Both the position numbers and the translations under genes were made by a program. Below, in pieces: positions 21,230 to 32,618 of a stretch of DNA of 64,000 bases (positions are counted from its first letter, which is position 1; every line of letters starts with the position of its first letter). Source of the DNA: Carettochelys insculpta (Eukaryota > Chordata > Testudines > Carettochelyidae); contig NC_134160.1 of NCBI RefSeq assembly GCF_033958435.1, positions 13,503,001 through 13,567,000 of the forward strand, written 5' to 3'. The notes under the pieces are model-generated. The model saw nothing but the letters and a program-made list of their open reading frames with translations, made no database searches and had not been told where the DNA came from.

Positions 21230-21330
21230 CAGTAAAGTTGTTGTGCTAGGTGCTGTACCTGCACATACAAAGATATGTCCTTGGCCCTGGGTCCAGTGCA
21301 AAGCACATGGATATTAAAGGTCATCTTCCT
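21230..21330. repeat. Old short interspersed repeat tail
   Basis: 'TTGTTGTGCTAGGTGCTGTACCTGCACATACAAAGATATGTCCTTGGCCC' fits the same old repeat as 18535-18600. Confidence 0.4.
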
Positions 21331-21649
21331 ACTAACTTCATGCTCTTTGGACCAGGCCCTAAGAGACAAGACAGACCAGACAGCACAGAAGGAAAATGTC
21401 ACAGTGGCATAGCTTATTAGCCAGACTCTTTTTTTATTCCCTCCCATCCTTCTGTTGAGAGATCTCTGCCACCTTGCTCCACACGTTGGTGAACCAATGT
21501 GTCCTCCCACCCCACAGTAAAAGTCAGGCCCCACGGGCAGAGGGGAAGCACTGGGAATTCCATGGGTTGAAGGACAGTCAGTGCATCTATTTTAAAATTA
21601 AGAAACAGTACGACTTCCCACTGACACCCCCACTACCTAGACTCCTTGG

Positions 21650-21910
21650 GATAGATCCTCTGATAATTACTTCAGAATCACTGTATTGGCTCCCATGGAG
21701 CAATGCTGATTTATACTGGGATTTGGCCTCATTTGTTCTAATGGATCTACTCCCAATTTGCACCCGGTGGGGATCTAACCCTTTTATTCAAACTTGCACA
21801 GTGCCTTGAGGCAGATACATGAGTACCATTATAATGCCCCTTGGGGCCTATCCGGAGAGGCACAGAGCATCAGTTTGCCAGTCACAAGACCCACTGAGGT
21901 CACTGGGTGT
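21650..21910. repeat. Old palindromic repeat plus MIR-like tail
   Basis: 'GATCCTCTGATAATTAC...GGCTCCCATGGAGCAATGCTGATTTATACTGGGATTTGGCC' is a diverged copy of the palindromic repeat seen at 12500 and 26638. It is followed by MIR/L3-like 'GTACCATTATAATGCCCCTTGGGG..GAGAGGCACAGAG'. Confidence 0.4.
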
Positions 21911-22639
21911 GTCAGGTATGCAGTCCTTCGCAGGGTTTGGTTACTGGGGAAGCAACGGTGCCTAGAACAGCAGCAAAGTGACAGCAGACGAGGTGGGTTG
22001 GCAATGGGGTGGCAATCTTTCCAGTAACATCTTCCAGGCAGCCACTTGCAGAAAGCATCTCCTGCTGTAAGACACAGCCCTGTGCTAAGCTGTCTGCTTA
22101 GCGTGGATGAATCTCAACGGGGAGCCAGGCGGGGCGGGGTCGGAATTTTAATACCCTCTCTAACTGCTAGGCTCATTGGCTGTCTATATCTCCCTGTTGT
22201 GATAAAAGCATAAGAAGCTGTGTTGCAAATACCTGCACAGGCTGTAAACATTTCAACCCTGAAGAGATGCATGGGAGCTCAGGGTGGTTCCCACTGAGAC
22301 AAAGCCTGGCTCTATACCCCTCCTAGGAACACTCTTGCATGGTGTAATCAAACACACATAGCTCCTGGGCAGAATAAGGAACTAATGCGTTGTACTACAT
22401 GGATGCCCTGGGCTATACCCATCTGAATGGGCTGGTATTACTCCCTTGTGTCCAGCTGTGTGAGACCACTATATATATAGGAGCGTCCTGCTACCCTTCC
22501 CCTGGAGACTCTGGATGGGCCTTGTCTGTTTGATTTACTTGTTTAGGTACCTCTGAAACACTCTGGGGAGAGAGCGGGACTAAATGTAGCTTTACTGTAG
22601 CTTGGCTGTAAATCTCACAAGGGAAATTCCAAATCAGGA
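21911..22639. other. Unassigned sequence
   Basis: No gene or bounded repeat recognised in this stretch. Confidence 0.3.
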
Positions 22640-23170
22640 CTCAGATGCACTGTCAGAACACAAGGACTGGCACAATGGGTCAGACGAATGCTTAACTTTG
22701 TACTTTGGAGCTGTGGAAAGCTCAAGCTTGGAGAATATTTCTACCATCCTGCCTCTGACAGTGACCAGTGCCGAGTGCTTCAGAGCGCAGTGATCCATCC
22801 CCATTGCCCACTTCCAGTTCTGGCATTTATAGGCTCAGGGACACGCAGAGCATGGGACTGTGCCCAATCCTCTTGGCTAATAGCCATTGGTGGACCTGTC
22901 CTCCATGAGCTTCTCTATTTTTTTTTTGAGCTTAGTTAGATTTTTGGCCTTGGAAACATCCCCTAGCACCAAGTGTCATCCGAGCTGGGTGAAAACCTTC
23001 CATATCTTGATTTTAAATGTGCTCCTATTAATTTCCATCATGTGCCATTTAGTTCCTGTGTTATGTGTAGGGATATATAATGCTTCCTTGTTCACTGTCT
23101 CCATACCAGTCATGATTCCACTGACCTCTATCACCGCAGTGTCCAATGCATTTGCCACTTGTCACTTGGT
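22640..23170 (-). mobile_element. Old CR1 LINE remnant
   Basis: The ordered phrases 'GGACTGGCACAATGGGTCAGACGAATG', 'CTGACAGTGACCAGTGCC', 'GTGATCCATCCCCATTGCCC', 'CTTGGCTAATAGCCATTGGTGGACCTGTCCTCCATGAG' and 'TTAGTTCCTGTGTTATGTGTAGGGATATATAATGC' follow a common reptile CR1 3' region on the - strand. No coding frame survives. Confidence 0.7.
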
Positions 23171-23233
23171 CACCAGGACACCACAGTGTGGCAATTACGG
23201 CTCTGGACTGCAGGCGGCTCTTGGAGACTTTAA

Positions 23234-23614
23234 ATGCAGCTCCTCCTAGAGCTATACACAGGGAGTGCTGTCCACCCACTCTGCACACATGCCCAACTGC
23301 TTGGTGGAAGAAGTGGTGGCAGTGGTGGTGGTCCCACTGGTGGCCCCAGGGGCTCCAGCAATGGAGGCCCTGGTGGGCCCAGTGACAGCAGCCCTATTGG
23401 TGGCAGCCCTGGCTGCTCCAGTGGCCTTGGTCCCGGCCCACATGCTGGCTCCAGCAGCTATGGTGACTCACTGGCATTGATTAAGAATGGGGGGTGGAAT
23501 TGGGGGTGCCTGGCTCTGCGGAAGGGGGAGGGCATTTATTTAGAAGGGAAGGGGCTGGGAGTGTCTGGCTTTGTGGGGACCGTGGCTCTGAGGCGGGAAA
23601 GGGCATTTATTTAG
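23234..23614 (+). other. Glycine/serine-rich open frame, probably not a gene
   Basis: A 126-codon frame is rich in Gly, Ser and Pro ('GGRSGGSGGGPTGGPRGSSNGG'). It arises from a GGTGGC-type low-complexity tract. It lacks the conserved core expected of reptile corneous beta-proteins. At 23500-23620 two similar 'GGGCATTTATTTAGA' phrases suggest a local duplication. I treat the frame as chance unless transcripts show otherwise. Confidence 0.2.
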
Positions 23615-24589
23615 AGGAGGGGCTGTAGTGAATATGGACAGATGACAACCACAAGTGAATTTCTTTAAATTCCTACTGGACACCACTGCTCTATCATATC
23701 TCTTCTGTGTAATTTCTCTTCTGAGATGAACAACCACTGTCTTTTTAATCTCTTCTCCTTCATGAGAGTGAGGCAGGAACCCAAGGCAGGACCACCAGAG
23801 AGCATTGGATGAGCATTGGTAGAGCTGGTGGAAGGCCATGAGAGCCCAGGGTGGTGGAGGTTGTGAACAAAAAGAGAAATGTGGGGGCGGGGGGCATTTG
23901 CAGGCATTGCTGTGTGGTAGCACGAACATGCAGGGGTAGGAATGGTCTGAGTCAAGACTGAGATACATTTGCTTCACTGTGTGGAACACAGAAATGGTCT
24001 GGGGCACTCCCACAGGGCTGAGTTTGTCAGATTATCATGTCTGAAGAAAACTGGGTTGCTGATGGAATCCCTGGGATGCCGAAATGTCCTGTTTGACATT
24101 TCAGAACAAAACGGCTCAGTTGTTCAGTTTGACATTATGTTTTACATTAGTTTTTAAAACAAGTCACAACTGAAATGAGACATTTAAATTTAGTCAAAAC
24201 TAGACATTTTGATCAACCCTAAATTATTGTTTTGGTCAGAATTCTCCTTCTTGGAACATTTTGGAATTTTCGTTGTTTATTTCCATGCAGAATGAAGCCA
24301 AATTTTGAAATCTTAAAACCCTGCATGAAATGGAACATCTGTCCTTCACCCAGCTCCAGCAGAAGATCCAGCACTGGCGTGGCTGCCAGCCAGGACCAAT
24401 GGCATTGGCAGAGCTGGATAGGAGACCTAGGACTTGACAAACAGAGGTACTTTGGGCACTGGTGAGGAGCAGAGTGGATCAGAGTATGGCCACAGAGCTA
24501 AAACGTCCAGCCCAAATCACACTTTACCATTGTTCAGCCCAAGAAGGACCCTGCCCAAGGGGTCGGGGGGATGTCCTCATATATGGGCT
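23615..24589. other. Unassigned sequence with AAT/TTT-rich repeat-like part
   Basis: 24080-24290 contains many 'TTTTGACATTT/AAAACAAG' phrases resembling stretches near 40800 and 44100. This may be one old interspersed family. No gene was recognised. Confidence 0.3.
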
Positions 24590-26165
24590 GAATCACAGAA
24601 TCACAGAATCCTAGGTCTGGAAGGGACCTCAGGAGGTCATCTAGTCCAGCCCCCTGCTTCAAGCAGGATCAACTCCTACTAAGTCATCCCAGCCAGGACC
24701 TTGTCCAGCCAGGACTTAAAAACCTCGAAGGATGGAGACTCCACCACCTCTCTAGGCAACGCATTCTAATGCTTCACCAACCGCCTGGTGAAGTAGTTTT
24801 TCCTAATATCTAACCTACACCTCTCTTTCTTCAACTTCAGACCATTACTCCTTGTTCTGCTATCTGACACCACTCAAAACACCCTCCTTTTCTTGCCCTC
24901 CTTTTTACGTTCCCCTTCAGGAAGTTGAAGGCTGCTATTAAATCATCCCAGAGTCTTCTCTTCTATAAACTAAACAAGCCCAAATCCCTCAGCCTATCCT
25001 CATAGTCTTGTGCTCCAGCACCTCAATCATTTTTGTTGCCCTCTGCTGAACCTGCTCTAGCAAATCCACATCCTTTTTATACTGGGGGATCCAAAACTGG
25101 ACACAATATTCAAGATGTGGCCTCACCAGTGCCAAATAGAGGGGAATAACTACTTCTCTAGATCTGCTTGAAATGCTCTTCCTAATGCACCCTAGTATGC
25201 CGCTAGCCTTCTTGGCTACAAGGACACACTGTTTACTCATATCCAGCCTTTCATCTACCATAACCCCTAGGTCCCTTTCCATTGTACTGCTGCTGAGCCA
25301 GTCTGTCCCCAGCCTATAACAATGCTTGGGATTCTTCTGCCCCAGGTGCAGGACTCTATAATTCTCCTTGTTGAATCACATCAGATTTCTTTTGGCTCAG
25401 TCTTCCAATTTATCTGGGTCACTCTGGATTCTCGCTCTACCCTCCAACCTATCTACCTCTCTTCCTAGTTTTGTGTCATCCGCAAACTTGCTGAGGGTAC
25501 AATCCAGTCCCCCATCCAGGTCATTAATAAATATGTTGAATAACACCGGTCCCAGAACTGAGCCTTGCGGCACTCCGCTTGAAACCGACCACCATCCAGA
25601 TATTGAGCCATTGACCACTACCCATTGGACCCGACTGTCAAGCCAGCTTTCTATCCGTCTTATAGTCCAAGGATCCAGTCCGTATTTCCTTAACTCATGG
25701 ACAAGAATGTTGTGGGAGACTGTATCAAAAGCCTTGCTGAAGTCAAGGTATATCACATCCACTGACTTCCCCATATCCACAGAGCTTGTCACCTCCTCAT
25801 AGAAGCTAATCAGATTGGTCAGGCAGGACTTGCCCCTGGTGAATCCATGTGCACTACTTTTGATCACCTTCCCCTCTTCCAAGTGCTCCAAAATGAATTC
25901 CTTGAGGATTCCCTCCCTTATTTTCCCAGGGACTGAGGTAAGGCTGACGGGTCTATAGTTCCCTGGATTGTCCTTCTTTCCTTTTTTAAGATGGGCCCTA
26001 CGTTTGCCTTCTTCCAGCCATCTGGTGGTTCCCCTGATCTCCAAGAGTCTTCAAGGATAATGGCCAAAGGTTCAGCAATGACCTCTGCCAATTTCCTCAG
26101 TACCCTCGGGTGCATTAAATCCAGACCTATGGACTTGTGCACATATACTTTTTCTAGATAGCTCA
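24590..26165 (-). mobile_element. CR1 LINE, 5'-truncated
   Basis: The 3' end 'CACAGAATCCTAGGTCTGGAAGGGACCTCAGGAGGTCATC' is at the left. The copy runs to about 26165 and includes most of the reverse transcriptase. An octamer tail (ATTCTGTGA type) is visible at 24590-24610, as usual for CR1. Confidence 0.9.
24989..26142 (-). pseudogene. CR1 reverse transcriptase fragment
   Basis: The frame at 26044-25397 encodes 215 aa with the core motifs: '[16 protein letters not shown]' (motif A, first catalytic Asp), '[22 protein letters not shown]' (motif B) and 'KFADDTKLG' (motif C, the second and third Asp). The upstream piece at 26142-25918 overlaps in another frame ('[34 protein letters not shown]'), so there is a frameshift near 26000. 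The C-terminal piece continues at 25282-24989 ('ERDLGVMVDERLDMSKQC') after another break. The protein would copy CR1 RNA into DNA at the target; this copy is inactive and lacks the endonuclease. Confidence 0.85.
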
Positions 26166-26199
26166 GAACTTGTTCCCTCCCTCACAGATGTCTTGCCTA

Positions 26200-26230
26200 A
26201 TGTCTCTTCCAGCTCTGTGATTCTATGATA
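26200..26230 (+). repeat. Isolated CR1 3'-terminus in opposite orientation
   Basis: 'TCTTCCAGCTCTGTGATTCTATGAT' is a CR1 3' end on the + strand, lying only about 35 bp from the 5' edge of the - strand copy. The body of this second copy is missing. Confidence 0.45.
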
Positions 26231-26637
26231 GGCTTTCTGTTTTTATACCAAGGGCAGGGTTTGTTTCCATTGACATGAGATTAGGCTTCTATCTGAACAC
26301 TGACTACAGCCGCACACATTTAATGCCACTGGATCTCCAGAGTATTTCTCCTAGAGCTAGTTCTGCTTGCTTCCTTCCTTCTCATCTGGCTGGGCTATTC
26401 TGAGCTTCAGCAAATTGGACAGAGCCAGGGAAGCTGGCAAATCAGTCATGTTCTGTGCTGGAATGGCAGGGGTTCTTTTAATTAATTGAAATTTTTGCTT
26501 CCACTTGTTCCAGATGACTTAATGATTTGGAACCATTTGGTTTCCCTGCTCATATTTCCTACTCACTTCCCTTGTCCTTCATTTGACAAAGCTGAACTAT
26601 CCCTTCTCCACTGCCACAGATATCAGACATAGTGGGG
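26231..26637. other. Unassigned sequence
   Basis: Nothing recognised. Confidence 0.25.
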
Positions 26638-26712
26638 CCGATCCCCAGCTGGTATAAATGTGCATAGTTGCCCATTGACCTTCATGGAGTTATGCCAATT
26701 TACCCCATGTGA
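26638..26712. repeat. Old palindromic amniote repeat
   Basis: 'GATCCCCAGCTGGTATAAATGTGCATAG' is mirrored by 'GGAGTTATGCCAATTTACCCCA', around 'CCCATTGACCTTCATGG'. This is the clearest copy of the family also seen at 12500 and 21650. Confidence 0.55.
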
Positions 26713-29700
26713 TTATTTGACACATTGACTTAAACCATAGACACTGTGGGGAGATGGGATGGTGTCCCTGTCCCCATGGTACAGGTGTGCAATGTGAGCC
26801 ATGGTGACATGGAAATAACTTGGGCTCCATCCCAGCTTAAAATTTACCTGGGCATAGTTATGTCACTCAGTAGTGTGAAAAGTCTGCACCCCCAGGGGAC
26901 ATGTCATCATCACTCTTCTAACCATTTATGCTCAGCCTCAATCAGCCTTATGATCCCCTTCCCCTGGGTGGTAAATGAGGGGTTAGGGCTGACCTAGGAG
27001 GGAAGGTCTCAAAAATCAGAGATCAGAGAGCACTAGTGAACAGGAGAGTTTGAGAGGGCGTTTGTAGGAGGGAGGCCTGAGACAATCACTAAGTCTAAGA
27101 AGGGCCACATTGCCTGTGCCATTGCTGTTCCTGTCTCCGTCACCTGCATCTATAGCCAGACCACCAGCCCATGGATGCCTCTACCCAGACCCTGGTGTGG
27201 TTTTGCAGAGACCGTGGCCTTCATTTCCCACTTACAGAAAACCAAGTTGGGGGACCATCCACTGTGAAAGGTGCCTGTTGGTGGAATCTTTCAGGAAGAC
27301 AACAGGAGAGCCACAGGAGGAACGGGGGCTGGGTTGATGAGCACCTGTTCCCACGAAATTGTTTATCATTAATAGTTCACATATTTTAAGGGTCCTTTCC
27401 AGGTGTCTGTTGTTAACTAGTTGCGTAAATTATTTTGTGAAATTTGTGTAAATTGTGTAAGTTATTTATTTCTGTCTGTTTAGATTGACCTCATTAATGT
27501 ACACCATATCACATGTATATGGTGTGAGCTCTTTAGTAAAACCATTACTGTATTAATGAGACCTAACCCAAACCCACTAAAAATGATTCTAAAAGAACAT
27601 ATGTAAGTTGTTACAGAGATGCATGGAGCAGACAGACATGTCTGTAAAGTTATATTTAGTCAGATCAAACTGGAACTCACTAAACCAGCAAAATAATTCA
27701 CTGAATAAAATATCTCCAGTTAAAAGTGAATGATTTGGGCCAATTGAACTTGTTTGAGTGAAAACATCGTATTTATAATCTGATTTAGGACTTTCTTATT
27801 TGTTTTACCTCTGCACCTCAGAACCCTAGCCAGGGACCCCATTGTGTGGGGTTATGTGACAAAGTAAAAACATGAACAGAAGGAGGAGAGCTTTTGACCC
27901 GTGCCTGTGAAGGACCTTGAATGGAGAGTCATGCTGAGTGACTTAGAGATACCATGCATCCAGCCCAGGTGTGGCATCACCTTAACACAGCTGTGAAAGG
28001 GCTACAGAATCAGGCTAAGCATCAGTCCAGGAATCTCCACCACAAATAAAATACTTTAAACCAAAACCAATTTTACAGTTCATTTCAGTTAATCACAGAG
28101 CCCGTGTTCTGAAATGATGTCCATAGAATTGCCTATGGAGGAAAGCAATGTCTGATTGGCATTCCATTACTACACAGCTAAGCTATTTATAATAAGAAAA
28201 AAACAGGCTTGATGGAAGGATTTGATTCAGTTTTCAGGCTAGACTAAGTCAAAAGCCCACTGCTTCTATAAATCATCACAAATGTTCTTTAAAAAAATGC
28301 AGCCTGAGCCCATGGAAGGCATCAGACTGGTGATTTATGCCTATTCCCCATTAAACTGAAGGACAAGTGAGGGGAGCTCATGGCTGCCACTGCATGGTCT
28401 ATCTCACACTGCCCCATACTGAGCACCTCAGTGATTCAGGAATCACATCCGCATCCTTGAAAACTTTCAGTGGGTTTGTTTCCATTAGAGATGGGCCCAG
28501 GCTAAACCCTAGGTGCAGAACCACATTTCACTGCTGACTCCAAGCTGTGCAAATAAACAAACCCCTAGAGCAGAGGAAGGAATGTGAAATGACCTTCTGT
28601 GCCAGGCCCATCATACAGAGGAGATAGTAATGATGACTATTGCACAGGGATGCCTGCTCCCCCGTAGTTACCTGCACACATACAACACACACATTCCTGC
28701 TTGTATGGACGCTCCATCGCATGGACACATAAGTGCTCACATATGCCCTTTTCCATATTCATGCTTAGTCCCAGGCACATGGACTCTCACACGTTCATAC
28801 ACACATACGCACAGGTGTACTCACTCCCACTATGACATGCTCCCTCATCCAGATGTATGTTCACTGTCAGGGCAGAAATTAGGACTTAGAGGTCAGAAGC
28901 AAATTAGTTTTTGTACTTCTTCTCCTGCCTAGTTGATCCCCTTAATTTCTCCATGTCCATTAATCCCACATAGTGTCTCTTCCCAGATTTCTCCTCATTT
29001 CCTTTTCCTCACCCTCTTAACACTCTCGCCCTTGCTCCACAGCCAGGAGAAGCAGAGGGATGGCATGGGCCTTTAGATTTGCTCTTCACATTGAGGCAGG
29101 TAGACTAAGGGAATCCTCCTGCCACACTTATATCCCAGAGCAGCCCAAAGTGCACGCTGCTGCTATCCCTGCTTGCAAGCTCTCAGAGCTGGGTGAGTCC
29201 TCAGCAATGCACTCAGCAACACAGCTCATATTGAACTTCGGACTGTTCCCTAAAGAGGGGGAGAGTGTGGGTTTAACCACAAACCAGGCAGCAACACTCA
29301 TTCCTGTCAGCAGCCTTGTGCATATGCGTTAGTTGGGAGAGATCATACTTGTTCAAATCCAATGGCCAGCAGGGAAGATCAGCAGCTCCCTCCTCTGTTC
29401 TGCTGCCCTCCCATCCACAGCTATGGCTGTGCACAAAATGGTATGTTAGAAAAGAAAAACCACAAGTGAATCAAGCTGCTGATTGGGGTTTTCTGTGAAA
29501 ATATGTGGCACAAAGCCAACACATGCAGCCCACCACAGCTGGGCTCTCTGGAATATGTCTCACGCGCAAAAGGTACCTCAGAGAACTTTGCAGGATAACA
29601 CGGCTACAGGAAATGCAGGTGGTGCATAGGCCGTAGAGAAGTGCAGAGACCACTACCACTGGGTAGTCACTCACACGCCAAAAGTGCTTCAGTATGAGAA

Positions 29701-30838
29701 CCTGCCCAAGGGAACCCTGAGACAGACTTTGAAATGCACAAGGGAGTTGTGAACTTGTGCCTGGAGAACTGTAAAGAAGAGACAAAGGTTGTGGGCCCCA
29801 CCCAATAGTCCCAGTCAGGCAATCAGGGTCATGGTGTACACCTGACCACAGGAAGTTTTGGAGAGAGACCCTATCTGATGGACTGGTGACAGCATATTGC
29901 ATCCTGCTCTCCTCAACCCTGTTTCTCTTGGCACTAACCCCTGAGTCTGTGGTCACTTCTCCATTTATGGAATATATTTTGGTTTCTCTTCTCTGTTCTT
30001 TTTAGTTTCTGTTGTTTTCCCCCATGACATGTATTTTCTATTATGTTTGTTTATCTATCAATGACAGTAACAACAATGACAAATGTATGAGGCACTTTGC
30101 AGACAAAGTAAGACAGAGCTTATCCAGGCTGTGTTGTGTTCGGGTGTTCAGGTGTTGGGTACTTGTGAACACATGGCCCCAGATGTAACTCAGACTGTAC
30201 TTGCACTACTGTGAAGTGGGATGAAGTCTCTGTTTGTGTTAAGTCATAAGCTGCCCACGACCCTTACCCCACTGGTGATGATTGAGAGCCTGGTGACACA
30301 ACCTGTAAGTGAACATAACCCAAACTGGAAGGCGAGAGGCCAGCAAGTAGATGCCATGACCTCAGTTATCACTTGGAGAGCATCGGTTTGCATGGTGCAT
30401 AAAGAGGTGTCTATGGTGGCACCAGAGGGATGAAGAACTATGGTGGCACCTTGGGGTGGCACCTTGGGGGTGAAGAACTTCTCAAGCACAGCTGCCTCCA
30501 TGGGCACAGGGGCAAAAGCCACATGTCCCTGGAAATGGAATAGAGACCAAACATTGTGCATACACCTTGATGTCTATCCATTAGCTTGTCCAAAGCAGGG
30601 AAAGACTAGAAAGGCGGTCGCTGGGAGAGAACAGGTGATTTAAGGGGATGAAAATGTTGGAAGTTATACTGAAGGGAAGGTGCAAGAGAACAAGCCCAAA
30701 TCCCCTTGGTGTTGTGCATAGACAGCACCATCACCAGAGTATCTGAGCACCTTGCATGCTTTGACATATTTATCCTTGTGAGGGAGGGCAGCACTAATAC
30801 CCTTTGCACAGATGGCAGCACTGAAGCACAAAGACATT
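26713..30838. other. Long unassigned stretch
   Basis: I find no gene, no LINE domain and no bounded inverted-repeat element in these 4 kb. A CA-rich tract near 28675-28815 and an old MIR-like fragment near 30755-30835 are the only patterns. Short open frames (for example 29471-29956, -) have no recognisable domain. Confidence 0.3.
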
Positions 30839-31105
30839 AAGGCTATGCTTCCAGGAGTTCAATTTTGCATGTCTGGTACAGAGGCACAAAATGGATCTGT
30901 TTGGGGTGGGAAGTCGACCCCTGTACTCCTTGCTGTTGTGAGGAGTAAGGGTTGTTGCTGGGAGAAACGCTCCCGTTGACTTGCCTCAGTGAGGACAATC
31001 AGGTAAGTTGATTTTAGATATGTTGATTCTAGCTAAGCAATTGCCATAGCTAGAAGTGTGTATCTGAAATTGACTCATTTTCCTCGTGTAAACCAAGCCT
31101 AGTGG
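30839..31105. repeat. Diverged GTGTAAACC-ended DNA element
   Basis: The left 'AAGGCTATGCTTCCAGGAGTTCAATTTTGC' and right 'GACTCATTTTCCTCGTGTAAACCAAGCCT' fit the AAGGCTAYG...ACCAAGCCT termini of the GTCTACAC-type short elements. It is diverged, with no clear duplication. Confidence 0.4.
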
Positions 31106-32033
31106 TCTGTCGACAACTATGGGAGTTAGGCACCCAAGTACTTTTGAACATCCCCTGGGCATCTACTAACATCTGTTAATCACTTAAATCCCTTTAGAAA
31201 CCTGTCCTCAAGTACCTTGCCCAGCATGACACAGGCAGAGCAGAAATCTGGACTCAGGCCAGTGCCCTCCCACACTAAACTGCAGTGTAGCAAAACAACT
31301 TGGGATTTCCTTTGCCTTTGCTTGGGACCCTTCAGAACATCTCGCTCTGAGAGACCCCTTGCAATGCCTGTGTTTTTTAAACCCCAGTACAATGGTATCC
31401 CAAATGGTAGGCTGATTGCCCTATGACGCAGGTTGTTGGTATCCTCTCGGTGACTTTATCTGCACCTAGGTCTCACTGCAAAGACATAGATCTTTCCCCC
31501 TCCTCTCTAGTTCATACAGTACAAGGTGAGCTGGGGGTGGGGGCGCTGTTAACATCTGCTGGCAGTTAGCTCACAGGGCCATCCTTCTGGAATCATCACT
31601 GACATCTTAAAAGCCTCAGGTGAAACCCCTGAACAATTAAGAGGCATCTTCTTCACATTCTCTTGCTATCTGAGGCATTATGCATTAGAGTCACAAGCTG
31701 AGAAGTACATGTTGATCCTGACAGAAAAAGCTACGACTAATGAATAATGGAATAGCGACAATATATAACTTTCAGGCACAGCAGTCATAATTCAATCCAA
31801 ACAGTAATATCTCTATGTTTTCATGGAAGATCTAAATGGCAGTTAAATATAAAATAAAATAAAAAATTCTTGATTTTTTTTTATGTTTGCAGTTCTGCAT
31901 CTCCCAACTCAGAACAGGCTAAAGAAACCAACCACCTGGCAGAAGAGGAAAAGTTTAAATGCAAATTAATCTGCTCTGTTACATATCAGCAGTACACAAC
32001 TGACACTAGGAAGGTTCACTGTGTATTAGAAAG
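31106..32033. other. Unassigned sequence
   Basis: No gene or bounded element recognised. Confidence 0.25.
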
Positions 32034-32069
<36 letters not shown>

Positions 32070-32070
32070 T
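32034..32070. repeat. (AT)n-(AC)n microsatellite
   Basis: About 13 AT units are followed by four AC units. It keeps several short frames open on both strands, none of them meaningful. Confidence 0.95.
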
Positions 32071-32217
32071 ATAGTGTTTTTTCTTCCTCTTGTGTTGAAG
32101 AAATTGACACAGTGCTTGCTGGGACGAATTTCCATCTGTATTTATGACTTCTATCATCCAATATCTGTTCTCCCCTCCACATTTCTCTGTCTTTGTGGTG
32201 AGATTTCCCCACAATAG

Positions 32218-32618
32218 GGCTGAGTCTACGCAAGCATGTTAATGAGCAGGTTTGAAAGATGCTAATGAGGCACTGCAAATTAGCATAATGGCCGCCACGG
32301 TAATTTGAAAGTGCGGCTTTTCGAATAGCGTGCTGTCCATGGAGATGGGATCTTCCGGAAGGACCCTCCAGTTTTTGAAAGCCCTTCTTTCTAACCACCA
32401 GATAGGAAGAAGGGCTTTCGAAAACTGGGGGAGGGTCCTTTTGAAAGGTCTCGTCTCCACAGGCAGTGTGCGATTCGAGAAGCCGCACTTTCGAATCATC
32501 GCGGCCGCCGTTATGCGAATCAGGCGCTGCATATTCATTGCAACACCTCATTAGCATCTTTTGAAACCACTCATTAACATGCCCCTTCTGAAAGGAAAGG
32601 GCTCATGTAGACACAGGG
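32218..32618. mobile_element. Large foldback DNA element (about 400 bp)
   Basis: The two halves are near-complementary over most of their length: GGCTGAGTCTACGCAAGCATG versus CTCATGTAGACACAGGG at the ends, then 'GATGCTAATGAGGCACTGC' versus 'CAACACCTCATTAGCATC', and 'AAGTGCGGCTTTTCGAA' versus 'TTCGAGAAGCCGCACTTTCGAA'. The centre is 'GAAAGCCCTTCTTTC..GAAGAAGGGCTTTCG'. It would form a long hairpin. There is no coding capacity. The termini resemble the Harbinger-type short elements. Confidence 0.7.

Noticed and set aside
24590..26165. Possible CRISPR-like or regulatory array because of repeated GGAAGGGACCTCAGGAGGTCATCTAGTCC phrases across the window
   Set aside because: These are CR1 3' ends dispersed at separate loci, without spacer regularity; the genome is vertebrate.
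32006..32557. 183-codon frame on the - strand
   Set aside because: It runs across the (AT)n microsatellite and a foldback element; the tail is a YIYIYIY repeat artefact.
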